Part shown: positions 1-14,206 of the stretch, one piece after another
Numbering within the stretch: the stretch's first letter is position 1
Layout of the letters: each line of letters starts with the position of its first letter
Origin: Enterobacter cloacae subsp. cloacae ATCC 13047
Lineage (GTDB): Bacteria > Pseudomonadota > Gammaproteobacteria > Enterobacterales > Enterobacteriaceae
Assembly (NCBI RefSeq): GCF_000025565.1
Contig: NC_014121.1
Coordinates: 5,170,216 to 5,234,215 of the forward strand
Direction of reading: 5' to 3'
Length of the DNA stretch: 64,000 bases
Made by a program: the position numbers and the translations under genes
Notes under the pieces: generated by a model
The model's input: only the letters and a program-made list of their open reading frames with translations
What the model was told of the DNA's origin: nothing
Databases searched by the model: none

Positions 1-2
1 AG

Positions 3-734
3 CTGGTTAACCGCACGTTATCGCTGGGTCAGATCCATTTCTCAGCCAGGGCTGAGCAGTCCCCCCGAACAGCGCCCTGCCTCGTTATTACCCTGAATAA
101 TTCCTGTGAGGCGATATTTTCCTCATCCGGGCACATGACTCATCACCCGGCTAACTTCCTAAGAATCAACTTCGGTAAGCAGCAAATGGCCATTGAGTTA
201 CAGCGTGAGAACGTGCCTGCGCAGCAGGTCCAGGTCGCCCGGCGTGGCCCGCGAACCGGTGCGTTTCTCCTCCAGACACTAGCCGAATTACAGATGCAAC
301 CGGATGAACAAGACACCGCGAGGCTGGTGGTACTGAGTCTGCTCAGCCACTGCCGGGATCTTTTTGGCAGCGACATTCGCACCGCCAACCGCAGCCGCGC
401 GCTCTTCGAAGCGATTCGTAGCTATATCGACGAACATCACGTCTCTTTGTTAACGCGTGAATCGGTGGCGCAGGCGTTCTACATCTCCCCAAACTATCTT
501 TCCCATCTCTTTCAGAAAGTTGGCAGTGTCGGATTCAATGAATACCTGACCCAAACCCGACTTGAACATGCCCGACAGTTGCTTAAAGGCTACGATCTCA
601 AAATCAAGGATATCGCCGCACGATGCGGTTTTATGGACAGCAACTACTTCTGCCGCCTGTTTCGCAAACACACCGAACGTTCTCCTTCCGAATATCGCCG
701 CCAGTATCACAGCCAGTTAACCGCCAAAAAATAG
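3..734 (+). CDS. yijO: AraC-family transcriptional regulator, YijO-like (5' end outside window)
   Basis: The frame is open from the first bases of the window to a TAA at 732-734, so the ATG at 135 is internal and the gene starts upstream of the window. The last 100 or so residues form an AraC/XylS double helix-turn-helix: one helix pair lies around 'SVAQAFYISPNYLSHLFQK', the second around 'IKDIAARCGFMDSNYFCRLF'. The sequence matches E. coli YijO best, and the neighbours fsaB-gldA support that name. E. coli has the frw/pfl/ptsA genes between yijO and fsaB; here they are absent. The target genes are unknown; control of the adjacent fsaB-gldA is only an inference. Confidence 0.9.
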   Translation: MVNRTLSLGQIHFSARAEQSPRTAPCLVITLNNSCEAIFSSSGHMTHHPANFLRINFGKQQMAIELQRENVPAQQVQVARRGPRTGAFLLQTLAELQMQPDEQDTARLVVLSLLSHCRDLFGSDIRTANRSRALFEAIRSYIDEHHVSLLTRESVAQAFYISPNYLSHLFQKVGSVGFNEYLTQTRLEHARQLLKGYDLKIKDIAARCGFMDSNYFCRLFRKHTERSPSEYRRQYHSQLTAKK

Positions 735-737
735 CAC

Positions 738-753
738 TGTGATCGGCATCGCA
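738..753. promoter_or_regulatory. putative CRP site upstream of fsaB
   Basis: TGTGA-TCGGCA-TCGCA matches the CRP consensus TGTGA-N6-TCACA at 9 of 10 conserved bases. It lies in the 128-bp gap between yijO and fsaB, about 110 bp before the fsaB start. Catabolite control of fsaB-gldA would make sense, but I could not place a convincing -35/-10 pair beside it. Confidence 0.45.
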
Positions 754-862
754 CATCGCTAAGCACATTACATTTGTCCAGTATTTGGCAAAATTGACCT
801 GTATATCCCGCCTGCCGCCCCGCCTTATCCTTAAATCAATCTTTCTGACTTAAGGAAAAATA

Positions 863-1525
863 ATGGAACTGTATCTCGATACCGCCAACGTGGCAGAAGT
901 AGAACGCCTTGCGCGCGTTTTCCCCCTTGCAGGCGTCACCACCAATCCGAGCATCATTGCCGCCAGCCGTGAGTCAATCTGGGAGGTGCTGCCGCGCCTG
1001 CAAAGCGCCATTGGTCCGAAAGGCAGGCTGTTCGCCCAGACAATGAGCCGCGACGCAGAAGGCATGGTGGCCGAAGCCAAACGCCTGAGCAATGCTATCC
1101 CGGATATCGTGGTGAAAATCCCGGTCACAGCCCAGGGGCTTATCGCCATTAAGGCGCTAAAAACAGCGGGCATCACTACGCTGGGTACCGCCGTGTACAG
1201 CGCCGCGCAAGGCCTGCTGGCCGCGCTGGCCGGGGCAAAATATGTCGCGCCATACGTAAACCGCGTGGATGCCCAGGGCGGGGACGGTATTCGCATGGTT
1301 CAGGAGCTGCAATCCCTGCTGGAACAGCATGCACCGGAGAGCAAGGTGCTGGCAGCCAGCTTCAAAACCCCACGCCAGGCGCTGGACTGCCTGCTCGCCG
1401 GATGTGAAGCAATCACGCTTCCCTTAGATATAGCGCAACAAATGCTCGGCACGCCGGCGGTAGAGTCAGCAATAGAGAAGTTCGAGCAGGACTGGAAAAA
1501 CGCGTTTGGTAACCTCAACCTCTAA
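863..1525 (+). CDS. fsaB: fructose-6-phosphate aldolase 2 (FsaB/TalC)
   Basis: A class I aldolase of the transaldolase family, 220 residues like E. coli FsaB. It splits fructose-6-phosphate to dihydroxyacetone and glyceraldehyde-3-phosphate, or the reverse. The Schiff-base lysine is K85 in 'VVKIPVT'; 'TTNPSI' near residue 26 and 'AASFKTPRQ' are family signatures. A ribosome site (TAAGGAAA) precedes the ATG. gldA follows 12 bp downstream, so the two are probably cotranscribed; GldA can act on dihydroxyacetone, the FsaB product. In E. coli the gene ends a PTS operon; here it follows yijO directly. Confidence 0.96.
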   Translation: MELYLDTANVAEVERLARVFPLAGVTTNPSIIAASRESIWEVLPRLQSAIGPKGRLFAQTMSRDAEGMVAEAKRLSNAIPDIVVKIPVTAQGLIAIKALKTAGITTLGTAVYSAAQGLLAALAGAKYVAPYVNRVDAQGGDGIRMVQELQSLLEQHAPESKVLAASFKTPRQALDCLLAGCEAITLPLDIAQQMLGTPAVESAIEKFEQDWKNAFGNLNL

Positions 1526-1537
1526 GGGAGATATGTT

Positions 1538-2641
1538 ATGGACCGTATCATTCAATCGCCGGGGAAATATATCCAGGGCGCTGATGTTCTCACCCGTCTC
1601 GGCGACTATCTGAAACCTCTGGCTACACGCTGGCTGGTTGTTGGCGATAAATTTGTGCTGGGTTTTGCCGAAGAGACCCTGCGCCAGAGTTTTAAAAATG
1701 CAGAGCTACATGCAGAAATCGCGCCGTTTGGCGGCGAATGTTCGCAAAATGAGATCGATCGTCTGAAAAAACTGGCCGACAGTGCGGACTGCATGGCGGT
1801 GCTGGGCATTGGTGGCGGTAAAACGCTGGATACCGCCAAAGCGCTGGCACATTTTATGGACGTGCCGGTCGCTATCGCCCCGACTATCGCCTCCACCGAT
1901 GCCCCGTGCAGCGCCCTTTCTGTGATTTACACCGACAGCGGCGAATTCGAACGCTATCTGATGCTGCCGCATAACCCCAATATGGTGATTGTCGACACCA
2001 AAGTGGTGGCTGGTGCGCCGCCGCGTCTGCTGGCCGCCGGGATTGGTGATGCCCTTGCCACCTGGTTTGAAGCACGCGCCTGCTCGCGCAGCGGCGCGAC
2101 CACCATGGCGGGCGGCAAGTGCACGCAGGCCGCGTTAGCGCTTGCCGAGCTGTGCTACAACACGCTGATTGAAGAGGGCGAGAAAGCGATGCTGGCCGCC
2201 GAGCAGCACGTAGTAACCCCGGCGCTGGAACGCATTATCGAAGCCAATACCTATCTGAGCGGCGTAGGGTTTGAAAGCGGCGGGCTGGCGGCAGCGCATG
2301 CCATTCACAACGGGATGACGGCAGTGCCGGATGCGCATCACTTCTACCACGGTGAAAAAGTGGCGTTTGGTACGCTGACGCAACTGGTGCTGGAAAACGC
2401 GCCGGTTGAGGAGATCGAAACCGTCGCGGCGCTTTGCCACAGCGTTGGATTGCCGATCACGCTGGCGCAGCTGAATATCAAAGAAGACATTCCGGCCAAA
2501 ATGCGCCTGATTGCCGAAGCGTCTTGCGCTGAGGGAGAGACCATTCACAACATGCCGGGTGGCGTGTCGCCGGATCAGGTTTACGCGGCACTGCTGGTTG
2601 CCGACCAGTATGGACAGCGTTTCCTGCAGGAGTGGGAGTAA
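1538..2641 (+). CDS. gldA: glycerol dehydrogenase, NAD+-dependent, zinc-binding
   Basis: A group III iron/zinc alcohol dehydrogenase of 367 residues, the family's usual length. It interconverts glycerol and dihydroxyacetone with NAD+. The nucleotide-binding '[12 protein letters not shown]' lies near residues 90-101. The zinc ligands are in place: D171 in 'GIGDALATW', H254 in 'AHAIHNGM' and H271 in 'HHFYHGEK'. It follows fsaB by 12 bp with a GGGAG ribosome site and ends just before a hairpin terminator shared with katG. Confidence 0.97.
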   Translation: MDRIIQSPGKYIQGADVLTRLGDYLKPLATRWLVVGDKFVLGFAEETLRQSFKNAELHAEIAPFGGECSQNEIDRLKKLADSADCMAVLGIGGGKTLDTAKALAHFMDVPVAIAPTIASTDAPCSALSVIYTDSGEFERYLMLPHNPNMVIVDTKVVAGAPPRLLAAGIGDALATWFEARACSRSGATTMAGGKCTQAALALAELCYNTLIEEGEKAMLAAEQHVVTPALERIIEANTYLSGVGFESGGLAAAHAIHNGMTAVPDAHHFYHGEKVAFGTLTQLVLENAPVEEIETVAALCHSVGLPITLAQLNIKEDIPAKMRLIAEASCAEGETIHNMPGGVSPDQVYAALLVADQYGQRFLQEWE

Positions 2642-2648
2642 TAAAAAA

Positions 2649-2673
2649 GCCGGGTGCGCTACGCGTACCCGGC
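2649..2673. terminator. bidirectional hairpin between gldA and katG
   Basis: An 11-bp stem GCCGGGTGCGC/GCGTACCCGGC with a 3-nt loop sits between the convergent stops of gldA and katG. The A-run at 2643-2648 becomes a U-run for katG transcripts. The stem resembles the enterobacterial REP core. Confidence 0.75.
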
Positions 2674-2680
2674 TCAATGA

Positions 2681-4963
<2,283 letters not shown>

Positions 4964-4973
4964 TTAGCCAGAC

Positions 4974-4999
4974 TAAAAAGCCCTCCATTCAGGAGGGCT
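4974..4999 (-). terminator. rho-independent terminator of metF
   Basis: On the minus strand, AGCCCTCC / GGAGGGCT with a 5-nt loop is followed by a U-run (A5 at 4974-4978 on the plus strand). It lies 10 bp past the metF stop. Confidence 0.85.
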
Positions 5000-5008
5000 T
5001 GATGTTTA

Positions 5009-5899
<891 letters not shown>

Positions 5900-5938
5900 T
5901 TACCTCTATCTTTCGCGTGTCGTTGTTTGTTGTGTTGT

Positions 5939-5970
5939 GAACTTCTATACGTTTAGACGTCCAGATGTAA
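5939..5970. promoter_or_regulatory. MetJ operator of metF (about four met boxes)
   Basis: Four abutting octamers resemble the met box AGACGTCT: GAACTTCT, ATACGTTT, AGACGTCC and AGATGTAA. The third matches at 7 of 8 bases and the second at 6 of 8. Their position just upstream of metF matches the known MetJ-SAM repression of this gene in enterobacteria. Confidence 0.85.
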
Positions 5971-6077
5971 AAATGACGGAAAAGCGGAGTGACGTCAACA
6001 GAAATAATCAACAATAACGGTGAGGAATGCTCAGGGAAGATGAAGGAAATTCATGATGGGGTGAGTGCGGTTGCTTG

Positions 6078-6110
6078 CCCTCACCCTGGCCCTCTCCCAC
6101 CGGGAGAGGG
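6078..6110. repeat. intergenic palindromic repeat (CCCTCACC..CCTCTCCC family)
   Basis: CCCTCACCCTGG is followed by CCTCTCCC-acc-GGGAGAGG, a stable hairpin between metL and metF. The same core occurs at 22351, 29720, 34741 and 42314 in this window, always between genes. This is a REP-like element of the host lineage. Confidence 0.8.
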
Positions 6111-6121
6111 AACATGCGGGA

Positions 6122-8554
6122 TTACAGCAACTTAGCGAGACGATTGATGTCCGACTGGATCGCCCCGGCGGTGACATCGCGCCCTGCACCCGGGCCACGG
6201 ATCACCAGTGGGTTATCGCGGTACCAGCGGCTTTCGATTGCAAAGACGTTATCGCAAGGCAGCATCGCCGCCAGCGGATGTTCACGACGCACCGCCTCAA
6301 CCCCCACACGCGCTTTACCGTTGGCCTCGAAACGCGCCACATAGCGCAGCACCAGCCCCATCTCGTTTGCGGCTTCCAGACGTTGCAGCATCTGCTCGTT
6401 CAGTTCATCACCGTTTTCAAAGAAGTGGTCAATGGATCCTTCCTCGCAGCCTGCCGGCACCAGCGACTCGACGCGAACAGCGCCGGGTTCAATGTCATAA
6501 CCGGCTTCACGCGCCAGGATCACCAGCTTACGCATCACATCTTTACCGGAGAGATCGACGCGGGGATCGGGTTCGGTTAGCCCCTGCTGCCACGCCTGAT
6601 CCACCAGGTCAGTGAACGGTACGGTGCCATCAAACTGCAGGAACAGCCAGGAGAGCGTACCGGAGAAAATACCGCTCAGCGCCAGAATGCTGTCGCCGCT
6701 TTCAATCAGATCGCGCACGGTATGGTTAACCGGCAGACCCGCGCCTACGGTGGCGTTATAGAGCCAGTGACGACCGGTTTTTTCGAACGCATCGTGGATC
6801 TGACGGTACTTATCGGTGCTGCTTGCCCCCGCCAGTTTATTCGCACTGATGACGTGGAAACCGTGGCTGGCGAAATCAAGATACTGATCGGCAAGCTGTT
6901 CGCTGGCAGTAACGTCCAGCACCACCAGATCGTCATACGGGTGCGCGCGCATCCACAGGAACAGCGCCTCTTCGTCTTGTTCAACCGCTTCATCATTAAA
7001 GAAGGCAAGCGCGCGGCTGGCATCCAGCCCCTCGTAGTTCAACAGACTGCGGCGGCTGTCCACCACCCCGGCGAGGATAAATTCAAAGCCGGTACGTGCT
7101 GAGAGCGTGACCTGCTCGCGCGCGAACAGCTCCAGCCAGCGAGAACCGATGTTGCCTTTACCGAACAACACCAGGCCGATGCGTTTTTCCGCACGGAACA
7201 GAGAGGTATGCAGACCCTGAATCAGGCTCTCAGTTGGTCCTTTACGCAGGACGGCAACGAGGCTGATGCCCTCTTCCGACTGCCAGGTAAATTCAACCGG
7301 TTGCCCTTTCAGCTGTTGCCAGAAGCGGTGGCAGTGCAGTGGGTTACGGGTGACGCCCGCGCCCACCATCGCCACCAGCGCTAGCCCCTGACGCAGACGA
7401 AGCTCGCCCGGCAGGCCCGCTTCATCCAGAATTTTTAGCGCGCTGTCCGCCACTTCGGCGGTGTAGCAGAACTGCAACAGTTGACGGTCGTTATGTACGC
7501 CAACCGCCAGCGGACGCACCTGAGCACGTTTGAGGATCGTGTCGATATCTTTATGCGCCAGTTTGAAGTCCTGGCCCGCCGGGACCTGGAACTCAATCAG
7601 GCAGATGTCGTCGTGGCTGGTGACAATACGCGCCCCCGTACCGGATGCCAGCACGCGTTCGATGCGCGTGGAGCCCTGATCCGGGGTGTAACTGCAGCGC
7701 AACTGCAAATCGATATCGCTGCCGGAAACCGGCTGCAGCGTACGCGCGTGCAGAACCGGCGCGGCCAGACGTGCCAGCTCGCTGGCTTCATCCAGGCGCA
7801 GCAGCGGCAGCAGGCAGGCGTCTTTCACCTTACGTGGATCAGCGCTGTAAACACCGGCGACGTCACTCCAGATGGTGACGCGGGACACGCCCGCCAGGGC
7901 ACCGATCTGCGTCGCCGAGTAGTCAGAGCCGTTACGCCCCAACAGCACGGTTTCCCCGGCATTGCTGCGGCTGATAAAGCCGGTCACCACAATGCGTTTA
8001 CCCGGATGCTGTACCAGCAACTGTTGCAGCAGCGGGTAGGATAGACCTTCGTCCACCTGTGGCTGTGCGGCGCGTTCGGCACGCAGGAAATCACGCGCGT
8101 CGAGCCAGGCAGCCTCAACGCCCAGATGTTGCAGCACGGCGGCCATCAGGCGCGCAGACCACACTTCACCGTGCCCCACCACTTCGGCGTACACCGCATC
8201 GGTAATACCGCTGTCCAGCAGGGCGGCCAGACGCTCAAGGTCATGCGTAAAAGCGCTAATCAGCCCATCCGCCACGTCTGCAGGCAGCAAACCGGCAATC
8301 AGCTCACTCTGGTAACGGCGTAAGGACTGTTGCACCTGATGCGCAGAGAGGCGATCGGTCTGGCTCAATTTCAGCCAGCTAATCAGCTGGTTGGTGGTGC
8401 TGCCCGCCGCGGAGACAACCATCATGTCACCCGGCTGTGAATACTCTGTCATGATCCCTGCAACGCGCAGGTAACACTTCACATCAGCAAGACTACTACC
8501 ACCAAACTTGTGCAGTTGACGACCCTTCGCCCCTGCCTGCGCTATCACACTCAT
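6122..8554 (-). CDS. metL: bifunctional aspartokinase II / homoserine dehydrogenase II
   Basis: An 810-residue fusion, the same length as E. coli MetL. The N-terminal aspartokinase ('KFGGSSLADV' near residue 16) phosphorylates aspartate. The C-terminal homoserine dehydrogenase has an NAD(P)-binding 'LVLFGKGNIGSRW' near residue 460 and 'SANKLAGA' further on. It starts two bases after the metB stop, so metBL is a tightly coupled operon under the MetJ operator upstream of metB. Confidence 0.98.
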   Translation of the reverse strand: MSVIAQAGAKGRQLHKFGGSSLADVKCYLRVAGIMTEYSQPGDMMVVSAAGSTTNQLISWLKLSQTDRLSAHQVQQSLRRYQSELIAGLLPADVADGLISAFTHDLERLAALLDSGITDAVYAEVVGHGEVWSARLMAAVLQHLGVEAAWLDARDFLRAERAAQPQVDEGLSYPLLQQLLVQHPGKRIVVTGFISRSNAGETVLLGRNGSDYSATQIGALAGVSRVTIWSDVAGVYSADPRKVKDACLLPLLRLDEASELARLAAPVLHARTLQPVSGSDIDLQLRCSYTPDQGSTRIERVLASGTGARIVTSHDDICLIEFQVPAGQDFKLAHKDIDTILKRAQVRPLAVGVHNDRQLLQFCYTAEVADSALKILDEAGLPGELRLRQGLALVAMVGAGVTRNPLHCHRFWQQLKGQPVEFTWQSEEGISLVAVLRKGPTESLIQGLHTSLFRAEKRIGLVLFGKGNIGSRWLELFAREQVTLSARTGFEFILAGVVDSRRSLLNYEGLDASRALAFFNDEAVEQDEEALFLWMRAHPYDDLVVLDVTASEQLADQYLDFASHGFHVISANKLAGASSTDKYRQIHDAFEKTGRHWLYNATVGAGLPVNHTVRDLIESGDSILALSGIFSGTLSWLFLQFDGTVPFTDLVDQAWQQGLTEPDPRVDLSGKDVMRKLVILAREAGYDIEPGAVRVESLVPAGCEEGSIDHFFENGDELNEQMLQRLEAANEMGLVLRYVARFEANGKARVGVEAVRREHPLAAMLPCDNVFAIESRWYRDNPLVIRGPGAGRDVTAGAIQSDINRLAKLL

Positions 8555-8556
8555 GA

Positions 8557-9717
8557 TTACCCCTTGGCTGCGACCCGGAAGCCATTTTCCAGATCGGCAA
8601 TTAAATCTTCAGAATCTTCAATACCGGTTGAGATCCGCAGCAGCGTCTCAGAAATCCCGGCGGCGGCACGTGCCTCTGGTGCCATACCTGCGTGCGTCAT
8701 GGTCGCAGCGTGGGAGATCAAACTTTCAACCCCACCTAACGATTCCGCCAGCGTAAACAATGACAGCCCGCTCAGGAAGCGACGCAGCGTTTGCTCGTCA
8801 CCGTCCAGTTCAAAACTTAACATCGCGCCAAACCCTTTCTGCTGACGCGCGGCAATCTCGTGCCCCTGGTTTTCAGGCAGCGACGGGTGATAAAGCTTCT
8901 TCACCAGCGGCTGCGTTTTCAGGAAATCGACAATCGCCTGGGCATTGCGCTGTGCCACCTCCATACGCGGCGACAGCGTGCGAATCCCGCGTAACAGCAG
9001 ATAGCTGTCGAAGGCCCCGGCGGTGACGCCAATGTTATTGGCCCACCATGCCAGTTCGGTGACAACGTCGGGATCTTTTGCAATCACCACGCCTGCGACG
9101 ACATCAGAATGACCGTTCAGATATTTAGTGCATGAATGCAATACCAGATCTGCACCCAGCGCCAGTGGGTTCTGAAGGGCCGGACTGAGGAACGTATTAT
9201 CCACTACACTTATCGCTCCCGCATCCCTTGTGAGCTGACAAATTTTCGCAATATCGACAACGCGCAACAATGGATTGCTTGGACTTTCCACCAGCACCAG
9301 CTTCGGCTTCTCTGCCAGCGCCTGTTTCAGCGCCTGTTCGTCATTTTGATCGACAAACAGTACCCGGTAACAGCCGCGTTTTGCCAGGCTATCAAACAGA
9401 CGATAGCTGCCGCCGTAACAGTCGTGCGGCGCAACCAGCAGATCGCCCGGCTTCAGGAACACGGTAGTCACCAGATGAATGGCAGACATGCCGGTATTGG
9501 TTAATACTGCCCCTGCGCCACCTTCCAGTTCCGCCAGTGCGCGCTGGGTAACATCACGCGTAGGGTTGCCACGACGCGAGTAGTCATGCGCACGGGGTTC
9601 ATTAAATCCGGTGAAATTATAGGTACTGGAAAGATGAATCGGCGGGACAACACAGCCGTACTGCTCGTCATCATTCAATCCGCTACGCACTGCGATGGTG
9701 GCCTGTTTACGCGTCAT
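8557..9717 (-). CDS. metB: cystathionine gamma-synthase
   Basis: A PLP enzyme of 386 residues (usual length) that joins O-succinylhomoserine and cysteine to cystathionine in methionine synthesis. The PLP lysine is in 'HSCTKYLNGHSD', and 'ESPSNPLLRVVDI' is a family motif. It is transcribed divergently from metJ. The shared 276-bp region holds a run of MetJ boxes, so MetJ controls both metBL and itself. Confidence 0.98.
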   Translation of the reverse strand: MTRKQATIAVRSGLNDDEQYGCVVPPIHLSSTYNFTGFNEPRAHDYSRRGNPTRDVTQRALAELEGGAGAVLTNTGMSAIHLVTTVFLKPGDLLVAPHDCYGGSYRLFDSLAKRGCYRVLFVDQNDEQALKQALAEKPKLVLVESPSNPLLRVVDIAKICQLTRDAGAISVVDNTFLSPALQNPLALGADLVLHSCTKYLNGHSDVVAGVVIAKDPDVVTELAWWANNIGVTAGAFDSYLLLRGIRTLSPRMEVAQRNAQAIVDFLKTQPLVKKLYHPSLPENQGHEIAARQQKGFGAMLSFELDGDEQTLRRFLSGLSLFTLAESLGGVESLISHAATMTHAGMAPEARAAAGISETLLRISTGIEDSEDLIADLENGFRVAAKG

Positions 9718-9778
9718 GGTGAAGGCTTCCTGGCTAATTAGGTGAAAAGTCAGGCACCAGAGTAAACATTGAAAGTAT

Positions 9779-9826
9779 GGACGTCAATACATCTGGACAT
9801 CTAAACTTCTTTGCGTATAGATTGAG
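9779..9826. promoter_or_regulatory. MetJ operator in the metB-metJ intergenic region (about five met boxes)
   Basis: Consecutive octamers GGACGTCA, ATACATCT, GGACATCT, AAACTTCT and TTGCGTAT resemble AGACGTCT. They lie about 60-110 bp upstream of metB and about 170 bp upstream of metJ. The arrangement is that of the known metJB control region. I saw nothing else definable in the 9718-9993 gap. Confidence 0.9.
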
Positions 9827-9993
9827 CAATGCGCAAATAGCCGTTAAAATTATATGCTTTAGTGCACGCTGCAGCGGCAATATCCGTGCCACGGTATCGT
9901 CTCTACGGTAAACTACGCAGGTTTACGGTTCAAAACCGACGGTTACAGGTTTTGCACCTTTAGATTAATGACTGAGAGGATTAAAGGTATCTC

Positions 9994-10311
9994 ATGGCTG
10001 AATGGAGCGGCGAATATATCAGCCCATACGCTGAGCACGGTAAGAAGAGTGAGCAAGTAAAGAAAATTACGGTTTCCATTCCTCTGAAGGTGTTGAAGAT
10101 CCTCACCGATGAACGTACGCGTCGTCAGGTGAACAACCTGCGCCACGCAACCAACAGCGAACTGCTGTGCGAAGCGTTTCTGCATGCGTTTACCGGCCAA
10201 CCGTTGCCGAACGATGACGACCTGCGCAAAGAGCGTAGCGACGAAATCCCGGAAGAGGCGAAGGTGATCATGCGTGAACTGGGTATCGACCCGGAGACGT
10301 GGGAATACTGA
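9994..10311 (+). CDS. metJ: methionine repressor MetJ
   Basis: A 105-residue ribbon-helix-helix repressor (E. coli length) that uses S-adenosylmethionine as corepressor and binds tandem met boxes. The beta strand '[15 protein letters not shown]' around residue 22 makes the base contacts, and '[23 protein letters not shown]' forms the helices. It is divergent from metBL and ends at a hairpin shared with rpmE. Confidence 0.98.
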   Translation: MAEWSGEYISPYAEHGKKSEQVKKITVSIPLKVLKILTDERTRRQVNNLRHATNSELLCEAFLHAFTGQPLPNDDDLRKERSDEIPEEAKVIMRELGIDPETWEY

Positions 10312-10326
10312 TAAGCGGATACAAAA

Positions 10327-10351
10327 AAGGCACCTTGCGGTGCCTTTTTTT
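10327..10351. terminator. bidirectional terminator between metJ and rpmE
   Basis: AAGGCACC-TTGC-GGTGCC is flanked by an A-run (10323-10328) and a T-run (10345-10351). It therefore works for metJ on the plus strand and for rpmE on the minus strand. Confidence 0.9.
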
Positions 10352-10359
10352 CGGGAAAC

Positions 10360-10572
10360 TTATTTAGCGCCCGGGATGCTGAAACGCTTGTTGAAGCGGT
10401 CAACACGGCCACCGGTTGCAACGTCACGCTGCTTACCAGTGTAGAACGGGTGGCATTTGCCGCACACGTCCAGGTTCAGATCGTGACCCACGGTAGAGCG
10501 GATCTGGATAGAGTTACCGCAAGAGCAGTTTGCAGTAATCATTTCGTATTTCGGGTGAATATCTTTTTTCAT
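10360..10572 (-). CDS. rpmE: 50S ribosomal protein L31 (zinc-binding form)
   Basis: A 70-residue ribosomal protein of the large subunit. The four cysteines of the zinc site are present (C16, C18, C37, C40), so this is the zinc-containing 'C+' paralogue rather than YkgM. It is a single gene, divergent from priA and convergent with metJ. Confidence 0.98.
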   Translation of the reverse strand: MKKDIHPKYEMITANCSCGNSIQIRSTVGHDLNLDVCGKCHPFYTGKQRDVATGGRVDRFNKRFSIPGAK

Positions 10573-10643
10573 GGGAGAACCTCAGTTAAGGCCGCGTCGC
10601 TCTTCCAGCCCTAACGCCAGACACCACGCGATGTTGAATGTAA

Positions 10644-12968
<2,325 letters not shown>

Positions 12969-13087
12969 AGCCGGATCGAAAAATTTAACGTCCCTCACAC
13001 TTTTTATGAAAATTCTGTAACCGATTCCATTAACTATCTGTAAAAATGGTGGCGTCAGAAGTTCGGTGTTCAGGCGAGGAGAAGACG

Positions 13088-14113
13088 TTGAAGTCCAGGA
13101 AAGAGGTTGCCACGGCGACCATGAAAGACGTTGCCCAGAAAGCACAAGTCTCTACGGCAACCGTGTCCCGCGCATTAATGAACCCGGATAAAGTCTCTCA
13201 GGCGACCCGCAACCGGGTAGAACAGGCCGCGCTGGAAGTGGGGTATTTCCCACAGGCGATGGGGCGTAACGTTAAACGTAATGAGTCGCGGACCATCCTG
13301 GTGATTGTGCCGGACATCTGCGATCCCTTCTTCAGCGAAATTATTCGCGGCATCGAAGTGACCGCTGCGGAGCAAGGGTATCTGGTGCTCATTGGCGACT
13401 GCGCGCACCAGAATCAGCAGGAAAAAACCTTTATCGACCTCATTATCACCAAGCAGATCGACGGCATGCTGCTGCTTGGTTCGCGCCTGCCGTTTGATGC
13501 CAGCATTGAAGAGCAGCGCAATTTACCGCCGATGGTAATGGCCAACGAATTTGCGCCGGAGCTGGAACTGCCAACGGTGCATATTGATAACCTGACCGCC
13601 GCGTTCAACGCCGTTAACTACCTGCAGGAGCTGGGGCATAAACGGATTGGCTGCATTGCCGGGCCAGAAGAGATGCCGCTGTGTCACTATCGCCTGCAGG
13701 GCTATGTTCAGGCGCTTCGCCGAACCGGCGTGACGGTTGATCCGCACTACATTGCGCGCGGTAATTTTTCCTTCGAAGCCGGTGGTCAGGCGCTGGAAAA
13801 ACTACTGGCGTTGCCTGAGCCGCCTACCGCAGTGTTCTGCCACAGCGACGTGATGGCGCTGGGGGCATTATCGTATGCGAAACGCCGCGGCCTGCGCATA
13901 CCGAAAGATTTGTCGATTATCGGTTTCGATAATATTTCGCTTTCAGAATTTTGCGATCCCCCGCTCTCAACCGTTTCGCAGCCACGCTACGACATTGGCC
14001 GTGAAGCGATGCTTCTTTTGCTCGATCAGTTGCAGGGTCAAACAGTTAGCAGCGGATCGAGGTTGCTGGACTGCGAACTGATTATTCGTGGTTCTACCCA
14101 GGCATTGACTTAA
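13088..14113 (+). CDS. cytR: LacI-family repressor CytR (TTG start)
   Basis: A cytidine-responsive repressor of nucleoside uptake and catabolism that acts together with CRP. I choose the TTG at 13088: it gives 341 residues, the E. coli length, aligns the N-terminus, and has a GAGGAGAAG ribosome site just upstream. An ATG at 13046 in the same frame would add 14 unrelated residues. The helix-turn-helix 'TMKDVAQKAQVSTATVSRAL' starts near residue 11, followed by a periplasmic-binding-like sensor domain. A separate promoter is likely, since 119 bp separate it from priA. Confidence 0.93.
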   Translation: MKSRKEVATATMKDVAQKAQVSTATVSRALMNPDKVSQATRNRVEQAALEVGYFPQAMGRNVKRNESRTILVIVPDICDPFFSEIIRGIEVTAAEQGYLVLIGDCAHQNQQEKTFIDLIITKQIDGMLLLGSRLPFDASIEEQRNLPPMVMANEFAPELELPTVHIDNLTAAFNAVNYLQELGHKRIGCIAGPEEMPLCHYRLQGYVQALRRTGVTVDPHYIARGNFSFEAGGQALEKLLALPEPPTAVFCHSDVMALGALSYAKRRGLRIPKDLSIIGFDNISLSEFCDPPLSTVSQPRYDIGREAMLLLLDQLQGQTVSSGSRLLDCELIIRGSTQALT

Positions 14114-14206
14114 AGTAAATGTCTTTAGGACACCCTTATCTGGTCAAAGCCCCGCCGCTTAAGTAACATGGCGGACTGACGAACGAATAAATACAGCGAA
14201 ACGATA

